Positions 31,401 to 41,900 of a stretch of 64,000 nt of DNA are shown here, one piece after another. The DNA is from Apricaphanius iberus (lineage: Eukaryota > Chordata > Actinopteri > Cyprinodontiformes > Aphaniidae): contig JAPXFQ010002811.1 in NCBI GenBank assembly GCA_028564705.1, forward strand, positions 1,178,001 through 1,242,000. The letters are read 5' to 3'. The first letter of the stretch is position 1. Each line of letters starts with the position of its first letter. The notes under the pieces were generated by a model. It was not told the DNA's origin and did not search any database. It saw nothing but the letters and a program-made list of their open reading frames with translations. The translations under genes and the position numbers were made by a program.

Positions 31401-34400
31401 TACATGTTGGCAAGCAGACTGATCCTGTGGTGCAGCAGGCGTTTACTTTCCACCCACGTTCCGGGTGTCCTGAATCAGGGAGCGGACCTGCTGTCCAGGG
31501 GGACACCCCTGTACAGAGACTGGACTCTGAATCCAGCTATAGTGGAGCAGATCTGGATCCGATTTGGCCGGGCAGGGGTGGATCAACAAAGTGCCCTCTG
31601 TTCTTTTTATTACGCGACCAGAGCGCTCGCTCGACCTGGATGCACTGGCGCACGATTGGCCACGGGGCCTGCTTTATGCGTTTCCCCCAGTGGCCCTGAT
31701 ACCCCCGACCCTACTCAGGGAATGGGCTCAACGCCATACGCTCATTTTGGTGGCTCCTCATTGGCCCACCATGCATTGGTTGGCGGACATTTTCCAGCTC
31801 CTGAGGGGTCAACCTTGGGAATTACCAACCTGCAGGGATCTGGTGTCTCAGGGGGGAACGATTTTCCAACCGCATCCAGAGCGCCTGGCCCTGTGGGCCT
31901 GGCCCGTGAGTGGCACAGCCTTCAGGCAGCAGGGCTGCCCCAAGCTGTCATTCAAACTATTATAATGCTAGGGTCCCCTTCACTAGGACCTTATATGACT
32001 GTAAGTGGAAGGTGTTTGAGGCCTAGTGCCAGAACAGAGATATTCTGTCTTTCCAGTGCCCGGTGGACGCCATTTTGTCCTACTTACAAGAGCTGCATTT
32101 TCCACAATTAAGGTGTGCCTGGCTGCCATTTCTGCCTGCCATGTGGGCTTTGGGGAAAGGCTGGTAGGCCAACACCCCCTAATCAGCAGGTTTATGAAGG
32201 GAGCACGCAGGCTTCTCCTTGTGTCTCGACCCTTGGTGCCCAATAGGGATCTGTCCGTGGTGCTGAAGGGCCAATCAGGACCTCCGTTCGAACCAGTGGA
32301 TGACATTGACCTTAAAACTCTGTCATTTACGGTGGTGTTGCTTCCGGCTTTGGTGTCAGCCAAATGGGTCAGTGATATGCAGGCGCTTTCTGTGCACCCA
32401 TCCTGTATGCAGTTTGCACCAGAAGATATGAGAGTGTCTGTGAAGCCCAACCCGGCCTTTGTGCCCAAAGTGGTGGGCTCTTTTTTCCCCTGTTGTTCTC
32501 ACAGCTTTCTCACCACCGCCTTTCCCCTCACTTGAGGGGGAGCGGCTTCACAAGCTGTGTCCAGTCCAGTTCTATAAATTGGATGTCTTGGCTCTTGCTA
32601 TGACCCACGGCACTCTGGGTTTGGGGGTCCTCAGTGGGTCAGGACATCTCCCTGTTAGTGTTGGTGGTCGCTGGATAAGCTGCCCAGCAATACGGGAGTC
32701 TCGATATCCCATAGTGAGATGTCTCACCAGGCAACCCTTCTTGCTGGGCGAAGCGAGAAGAGGTATTTTTCTTGAATGGCTCTGCGTAGGCACGCATGCC
32801 TCTTCTAGAGGCATGTGACGTGGACGCCACAATAACCAGGCAATCAGGATTGCCGTAACGAAATAAGTGCTTCTGAGGAATCCACAGAGGGGCGTATCCC
32901 ATAGTGAGATATCTCACTAATGTTACTCAGAGAACCTAAAGTTTCTTAATCTGCCACAGAGGAACTTGAAAATATACCTATTATGTTGAGGGAGTTTGTC
33001 TTTTTTTTCAACAGTTAAAGCATCACCCTGATGAGTTCCCATATGAAGAGAAAGCTATCAAGTCCTATGAAGTTAAAAGGGCCGTAAGAATTGCTGCTGC
33101 TGAGGTGGAAAAAACGCATGGGAGGGGGAAAATTATGGTATGTAAAAGAGGCTCGATAAGAGGCTCCTTGTTATCTGTCTTGTCCTTAATTAAAGTTTGA
33201 AACGAAAATGTTTTGTTGATCCCAGATGGAAATGACATTTCTGCCCACTCAGCTTTGGCGGTATCCAAATTTTGATCCAAACTTGGTCCACATTTCACTG
33301 TGGTGTAAGGTACTACCATAAGTAATTAAAAACTATGATGTAAGCCTCAAGTGGCATTACCAAAGCTGTTGGCTTCGACTGCTCAGAAACTGAATACCAA
33401 ACACTAATACTGAAACAATACTAACATAACACACATAATATTGTGTTATGCTTGTTCTGCTTGTCTCTCTAAGCTCACGATCTTGGCCTGTATTTCAAGT
33501 TTGATTTCAGGCAGTGCAATGTCATCAAGCTCATGTCATCCACGATAAGAAGGGTCAAGGAAAGTGCACTTTTGCATTCAGCTGTTTTACAATGTAGTTT
33601 TTTTTCACTCTGTAAGCTGGATGTCGTTTTCTGACAGACAGCAGACTGTCCCTGCACCGCTGCAGAATGGGGGCATAGGAGAAATGGTCACATAATTTCC
33701 CCCCAACAACATATCTGTGAAGTCGTAGACAGGTTTAAGTGTATCGATCACAACTTTCAAGACATCCATGTCCTGCCAGTGCAGGGACAGGTTGCTTCTT
33801 CTGTCATCAGACCCGGATGAGCTTGATGGCTTGGGCCTGCAAAAGGATGCGCTGCACCAATACAAGTTTGGAGCCACGGCGAGTTGCACAGTCCTCGATC
33901 GGCAAGTTTCAGTATAGTATAGTCATTTTATTTACAAGTTAGAGGAATAATGCTCATTATTCGGTTTAATGCTCAGGAAAAAATACAGCATTATGTCCAA
34001 ATCCATGCGCATGGTTTAATAAACAGAGACTATGGATTTTTGGACCGCAAAACAATTTCATCACCTGACCCCTGCTGGGCTCTTTAGGAATCCTTTACAT
34101 TTGGATAAAACAAATCCAACATCTTGTTTTCTCTGGTAGAGGGCTGATGATGGAATATAAATGGCTGCCAAAATAACACTGGCGAACTCGCTTGATAAAA
34201 TGTATAAAAAACTTTCTGCTAACGGTTCAGTATCTGAGCTGCGGAGATGGCTCTTCTTAGTAACCCGTCCTGGATAACAATATGTTGTTGACAAACACTG
34301 CTACTCCTCTTACTCCATTTCTTTACCCACTCCTCTTCAGACCTTTTTTTTCTGCTTGTATAGTAATGAATAATAATATAGAGACTTTGGAGTCAGAGTT

Positions 34401-35945
34401 ATGATCCTGTAGCCAGGTCTCAGTGAAACACACAACACTGCATTACCAATCGTCTGGCTGAGTCCTTGTAAGGTCTTTGAGTTCATCCATCTTATAAACC
34501 AGTGATTTTACAGAGTCCATTATAATCTGTGGATAGATTGTTTTGAACTTCCTCCTCCTCTCTCTCCTCTGTCCTCCTGCTCTAATTCCACACCACCTCC
34601 TTCTCAACTCATTTGGGATTTGTGGCTTCAGAATAAGTATTATATCAGCTTTGGCAATTTTAGTCATCTACTCCTGGTTGTAAACCACCTTGTTGCAATG
34701 GTTAGGCACAATAGCAAAGTTTTTTTTTAAAGTAACAATATCGGCAAAAATCCTTTGGGCTTCAAAAAGTAGGAAAGTACTCAGAGAGCACAAACCCCCG
34801 CCAAGGCGGCTCAGTCTACAGACACTTTCAAACAGGCCACAAAAAGCGCAAATTTTCTGGACTTCGTCTGTTTTACGTTAGAATCTGAAGAATCTGTGCT
34901 GTTACCTTTTACAGGTATATTTACGCCTGTCGACCTAGTAATGAGAGCGTACTTTCGCTGTGGGGCGTTTGTGATCAGAATGTCTTTTAAAGTTTCGGAA
35001 AAGGGGTAGTGGGGTGGGGGGACAGGGAAAGCTGTGACTGCGCACACAGATGACATATATATTGTATATTTCAAAGACTAGGTCTGGGCAAATAATCTAA
35101 TTTTAATGTAAATCACGATAATTGTGAAGTATATTTTAATCGTTATGCCATCTGACCAATCCAGTTGAAGCACTGCCTTGTTGTCAAGCTAACTGGTCAA
35201 TCAAGTCGCAGAAAAAACATGTAGTACTTAAAAGCAGGAGGCCCATGCTGGTAGGTAAAACAAAAGTGCTGTGTCAAGAGTGTAAAGCTGGTGAATTTTA
35301 AATTGAAATAGACAACAGGGAAGATGATGAAGATGACCAGATTGTTGACACTGACCCAAAGAAAGAACAGGGCAATGACATTGTGGGGAGAAGGGGCATT
35401 GTGAGCTCAGCAGTTTGGAAATGGTTTGGATATTTCAGAGAGGACATCAGCAAAACTAAACCGGGCTGTAAAATCTGCTGTTAGATCTTTTTTAACAAAA
35501 GCTAGGTGTTACAACTAATGTATTTAATCACCTTAAGTCCTATCATCCCTCTGAGTAAAAAGACACACAGTTTTGAAGTGATGTTGTTAGCGATACAATG
35601 TGTGCGACATTAATAGTAAAGGTTATATTTAATTGTTTTTATTATTGTTATAAGACAAAAATCGAATTGAAAATCAAGGTGGTTCAAAATACTCAAAATA
35701 ATAGCAATTTGTTTATTTTCATAATCTGCCAACCCTACCCTGCTTCACACTCCTTTCTTTTCGCTTTAATTTACCGTTCAGCTTCGTCTCTTAGACTTAT
35801 GTGCACAGAATTGCTCACTAAAGATGTGCAATGTGAGGAGTTCTGCTGTTTCGGTGGCCCTCTTTGCAAAACTGCCTTTATTTGGGGAAATTACCTATGT
35901 AAAACCTCTGTAAGGTTTATGTCGTATCTGGATACAACATATACG

Positions 35946-35987
<42 letters not shown>

Positions 35988-38900
35988 TTATTGTATAAAT
36001 TTAGCATTAAAGAAGACATTCTACTTCTCTATCATATATCATTTTTTTATCCTTTTTATTTGATAATTGTTGTGTTTCGCATACATTTCCTAAGTATATC
36101 CCACTGTGAATATAAAATTACACCAGTCTATGTGTCCTCTATCATAGCTTCATGTTTTACAGGTGCAGAAACATAAGCCATAATAAAATCAGTTCAGCAT
36201 TCAGTGAGTTATGATAGATTAAAATGCGCTGACGCTTTATTAAGTCTGTCAAACAGATCACGTTGTGGAGCAGAGCACACTCATCAGCTCCAATAGGCAG
36301 TAGCGGTCGATGTGGTTATATATGTCTATGATTGGCACACCTTTCTGAGAGCACACATCATTTATCTTCATTATACTATCCCTCTGTAAAATTTACTGCC
36401 TAGCATTGTTTAAACTCTGGGTGAATAAATGTTTATTTTGCTACACCTGATATATATTGACATTTTTGTGTTTATCTTCTGTTTTTTAGGTGGTTTTGAT
36501 GGAGCCCTATCAGGTGTCTGAATTTAAAGAATTTCGTGAGTCCCTTTACTTCGTTCCTACAATGGTAAAATTTGATCTCAATATGTCAACAGAGAAGTAT
36601 GGTAATTGTAGACAATAATGTGGCCACAGAAGAGTAAAATGTCTGTTATCTCCACATATTTACAAGAAAAAAAAACGTTGATGTAAAAAAAGTTGTACAT
36701 TTGTCAGTAAAAAATATATTTCATCAGGCAGATTTTCATTTTTCCTCATTAAAGGCAGAAATTTATTTACAAAAAATATTTGGACATTATAGTCAGTGTA
36801 AGTGTCTTGTTTGGCTTGTTTCCTGTATCAAAACACCTCCCAGATGCAGACTAGATCCAGCCTCTTCTTCAGTTTTAAGGCTTGAATTCTGCAGACCAGT
36901 GTAACATAATTTACTCTTTGAGGTAACGTAGCTGGGAGATAACGCTCCAAAACAGGAAGAGCCTGGATGTACCACTTAAAACTTCGAAAAATATGCAGAC
37001 GTGCATCTTCTGTGTGATTGCCACCACTCCATTGTAGGGCAATACAGAGCCACGCAGAACATACGATACGTTACAATATCATAGTTACAATATTCTTCAT
37101 ATGTCAAATTTAATGCTGATGTACTTTCTCACTTGCCAGACACATTGCAGCAGAACAACTTCAAGAAGGTTAACATTGTGATTTAAAGAACATTTATTGT
37201 GCAAAATGCATTTAAAAAATATACTCTTACAAAATAATGCCACACAAAAATCCTGAAACGTGAAGATATTTTAAATAAAATAAAAGCTAAATATTAATAA
37301 AATAAAGGTCAAAATGGTCTGCTTTCCTGGTTACTTATTTATACATATACATTATACATATCGCACAAAAAGAAACCTTTATAGACTAGGGGTGCACCGA
37401 TCCGACTTTTTCAGTCCAGATACAGATTCCTGGACTTTGTGTGTCTATCGATATACGATACCAATCCGATAGTTGAATTAATAAACTGATACCTTCCGCC
37501 TTATTTCTTTCTTGAAGAGACTAAATGCACCAGACTTTACTTACTAAAACTTAACTAAGACAAAATAACAGATGTAAAATATAAAATGACCACAAAACTA
37601 AAATTTTAAGTGAAAAATATTTTGTGTGTGTGTGAATTTATTGCAGATTGTCCACATTTTAAGTATCGGTTCATGGTATCGGTTAACTTTAACTGATATC
37701 GATACATGTACATTAGACGGTATCGGGGTCGATACCCGGTACTGGTATCGGTATCGGTGCATCCTTATTATAGACACCTTGCTAGTTCTCGGAGGGACCA
37801 CCTTTTGCCTTAAGAACTGCCTCAATCCTTTGTGGCATAGATTCAACAAGGTACTGGAAACAGTCCTCAGAGATTTTGTGTCATGTTCAAGAAACCAGTC
37901 TGAGATGATTGGAACTTTATGACGTGGTGCATTATCCTGCTGGAAGTAGATATCAGAAGATGGGTATCTGCTCTGTCCCTTCTTGTAGACGGCTTTAATG
38001 TTCAGTCTCCAGTCTGTTGTCAAGGTGAACTCTGAGGTATCTATATTCCTCAACCACCTCCACTTCTTCTCCCATGATGCAAACGAAATGAAATCCTTAG
38101 TCATCTCATTTGTTTCATTCACATTGAAGGTGGTGTTTCCACACAATTCCACAAGCTGGTCCACCAGCTCTCTGTATTTAGCTTTTTGTCTATCTCTGAT
38201 ACACTGGACGACAACAGCAGCATATTTATGCAGAGGACAGGTCTCTGACTTATACTGGAAGACTGAGGTGTGCAGAGTGAAAAGAATGGTGAGAGTACGG
38301 TCCCCTGTGGCGCTACTGTGTTGCTGACCACCTGGTTTGACACACAAGCAGCATCTCCTGATTTAGTTGAAGACAAACTTCAACTAAAACATCTGAGGTG
38401 TGACCTCTTACATATTTCAGAGTTCAGAATGTCCAAGATAATTTTAGTTGTAATATCATAAATGTATGCCTTTAATCAGGCCAATTCTGCCTTTTATGTT
38501 AAATTTAAAACTGTTTGATATCAGAATATATTTTTATATATATATATATAATTTTTTTTCAGCTGATTTCAGCTTTGTCTCTGCTTTCTTTTAATTTCTT
38601 ACAGATACAGCTTTCCCCAAGACCCTACCACCTCCACCTCCAAAAGCTCAGGGGAAGGGGCCTAAGGGACCCCCATTGGGTGAGTTCTCTTCGCATCTGC
38701 AGGGGCATTTTGCTAAGATAGAAAAGCATTGAGCTCATTTAATGTAACTGCAAAATGAAATTGGCATCTTCAAAAAGTTTGTCAGCAGAGGGAAGCATTA
38801 CATGCTGTGTACAAATGTTATTTTTGTTTGTTTTTTCAGATTTCTGACTTTACATTCTCTGAGGTCTTCTTACTTATAAGTTTATGCCTTTAAATCATAA

Positions 38901-41900
38901 AAAATCTTATAGAAATTTCTTTTTGTTTTTTTTACAAATCAAATTTGTTTTCTTTGATCTACAATGACCTAATACTATTTGTTGCATGTACACTGCTCTG
39001 ATTTCACGGTTTTCTTTTTTTGTTTTCTTTTTTTTTTTTGTCTCACAGATTCTGCTTTGCCCAAGATTACACCACCACCAGATCAGGGGATGGGACCAAA
39101 GGGCCCCCTGCTTGGTGAGCTGTTTTTGCATCTACAGGAGCACCGTACTAAAAATAATTGAACTAATTTTAGTGCAAATCAAAAAGATTAATTACACATT
39201 TGATATATTTAAACTACCTATTTCTGTTAATTATTGTTTACAGGTAACTCACAATAATAAATTACAGTTTACAGGAAAACACATTAAAACCCCCAATATT
39301 CAGTAAAAAACAAAACAAAAAAAAAACATGTCCATAAGTCCAATCAAATGATAAATAACGTACGTAAATTACGTACTTGTAATAAAGGTACTCCAGACTT
39401 GTTCTGGACTCTTGTTGCATGAATTATTGCTTTCATTCAGTGTACCATGAAGAGCCTGTGCCTCACCATTATACAAGTATTATCTTTATAAAGAATACAT
39501 TTTGATTTACTGTTTTTTTTTTTTTTTACATTCTGTCTCTCACAGTTGAAGTGAACCCATGATAAAAAATTGCAGCCCTCGCTCATCTTTTTAAGTGGGA
39601 TAGCTTGCGCAATATGTGGCGGCCAATTCTTTTTTTGTTTCACTTTCGATGTTGTGCCTCTACTCTGTGCATAATTTAGCTTTATCTGTAAAGAGAGCAA
39701 CTGAGCAGCAGTCCAGCCCCTTTTCTTATCAGCTCAGATAAACAACAATGCCGTCTGGTTCAGGAGTGGCTTATTAGTGAATATCGCTGTTTTCAATTCA
39801 AAACATATGTAATCTCAAGGCACTTTACAAGAAAAGTAATTTCAATACAGTTATACAAACATTTCAATCGGCTAAAAAAGTTTTCCATGTAAGGAATCCC
39901 AGCAGGTTGCTTTAAGTCATTGATGGGAGGTTTTGTCCGGAACATGCAGACTCCAACAACAGCAATCCATTCACCAATCCCTCTTACTGAGCAAACATGT
40001 AGCAACAGTGAAGAGGGAAAAACTCCCCTTTAACAGGAAGAAACCTCCAGCAGAACCTGGCTCAGTACAAACGCTCATCTGCCACGGGGGTTTGAGAAGA
40101 CAGAGAAGGGACACAGAACAAAAGAACTGATGGATGAGTACATTATATATTAGGAACGTAAAAAGTTTACAACAGGACATGGAGGATGTTCGGTCACTGG
40201 GAGCATCATCCGTATTGACACTACCCAGCCAGCAGGGCGTTGTAGCTGAGGAAGATATCAGACCAGGTGGAGCTTCTATGTAGATAAAAATACAAAAGAA
40301 AACAAGGTTAAAGGTATAGCTGAGAATTTTTCCGAATTTCAGGAAAGAACCACCCTCTTCACTTTTTGAAAGAAGAAACAAAAGCACCCTCACAACAAAA
40401 AACCTTCCCTAGTTACGATATAGACGTAGATGACTTATTCTAGCATCTCTCCAAATAGCATGCCAAACTTACTGTGGTTCAAGTTAGTTTTAAGCGGAGA
40501 CTCCCTCCAACGTCTTACTGACAGCTGCGTTTATGGGGCGGATACATCGCTGCTGAAGGCGGTGGTTTTAGTTAGGGACCGTCGTTAAATTTCCACACAT
40601 CACAGAAAATAAATCAATACCTGTGTGAACTCCTGACAAAGTAACCCCAAATTTAGCCTACCTGCCGAGTAGAAACTTGCCAATGGAGGCATCAGTTGGG
40701 AGCCAACCTGTGCTATCAGCACACGCCATCCTTGAAAAGAATCTCCTAAAATCACTCTGTTTTTGTTTCTCCCTTCTGAGCCCTTTTTCTGATCCACCTT
40801 AAAGATTATTTTCTCTCGCGACTCTCGACCATTTTAAAACGACCCAGTGAGAACTGTGAGGCTGAATAAATGGATGATGGTGTCGTGCTACAGATAAACA
40901 TATGAGAGTGTGCATGCAGACTCTCAGGATAATTGACAATTAGGAGGACCAATAGTGTAGATGATCCAGCCGGCAGAAAAAGATCCTCCTCAATACCTTT
41001 AACAATCGAAATAACAAATACATCTGACAAGTAGTAAAAAAAGTAGTAGAGTGGAGAAAAGTTGTCTGTCTTTCCTCTAAAACAAAAATAGCTCAGGATA
41101 ACCTAAGCCATTCTAACTATAAGCTTTATCAAAAAGGAATGTTTTAAGCCTAGTCTTAAAAATATACAGTGTCTGCCACACAAACTAAAACTGGGAGCTG
41201 TTTCCACAGGAGAGGAGCCTGATAATCAAAAGATTTGCCTCCCATTCTTCGTTTTAAAATCCTAGGAACTAACGGTAAACATGATAATACAGGGTTCTTG
41301 CAGGGTCTTAAAAATTCATGAGTTTAAATTTAAGGCTTTAAAAAGTCTTAAAAACCCCAAGAAATTTGAACAATGTCTTAAATTTATTTAGGTCAAGTCT
41401 TAGTTTTTGGAGGAAGTTTCCACCTGTCTTTCTAGGGAGGCAGATGAGCTTGCAGAAAAAGCTGAGTGCAAGGCTGGGTCCAAGATGGCTGAAGGGTATA
41501 CAAAGAAAAGCCCAACCCTAAACCCTTGAAACTGAACTTGGTGCTAAAGGGGATGAGCAAAGTTATATGCCAAATGTACCTGGACATATTTAAATGTTGT
41601 GTTGAGAGGGTAATTTGATTTAGGAATGTAACTGTTCTCGTTATCTGTTTTTGATACAGAATCAATGTAAATGTGATATTTGATAACTAAGTTAATGGGG
41701 GAAAAAAAGGTTTCGCAATTTAGGGATTAGGTAACTTTCTATTTGTGCATCGTGTTAGTCTTTAATTTTGTTCATAATGGTCTAAAAGGTCTTTAAAAGG
41801 TCTTGAATTTAACTTACTGAAACCTGTAAGAACCCTGTAACAAAGAATTACAGTAGTCCAGCCTTGAAGTAAAAAATGTATGGACACATTTTTCAGCCTC

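Larger units (their letters stand above)
29966..32918 (+). mobile_element. DIRS-type retrotransposon, complete in outline but decayed
   Basis: About 2.95 kb in the D-E intron of module 2. Ends are inverted over about 110 bp (GATGTCTCACTATGGGATAT at left; ATCCCATAGTGAGATATCTCAC at right). A third copy of the end motif, ATATCCCATAGTGAGATGTC at 32704-32723, is the internal complementary region expected of DIRS elements. Order: gag remnant, reverse transcriptase with RNase H, tyrosine recombinase. No target duplication is seen, as expected for this class. Confidence 0.88.

Noticed and set aside
30205..32917. Many overlapping frames on both strands inside the DIRS element
   Set aside because: GC-rich decayed retroelement gives long chance frames; only the gag, RT-RNase H and recombinase frames match known motifs.
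35598..36176. 192-codon plus-strand frame
   Set aside because: Runs through a TA/TG microsatellite (IYIYIYIYI) and has no domain or homologous exon in the paralogues.
37598..38347. 249-codon minus-strand frame as a novel gene
   Set aside because: A chance fusion of three repeats: hAT MITE, a DNA-transposon fragment (FQQDNAPRHK) and Rex1 RT; the repeat borders fall inside the frame.
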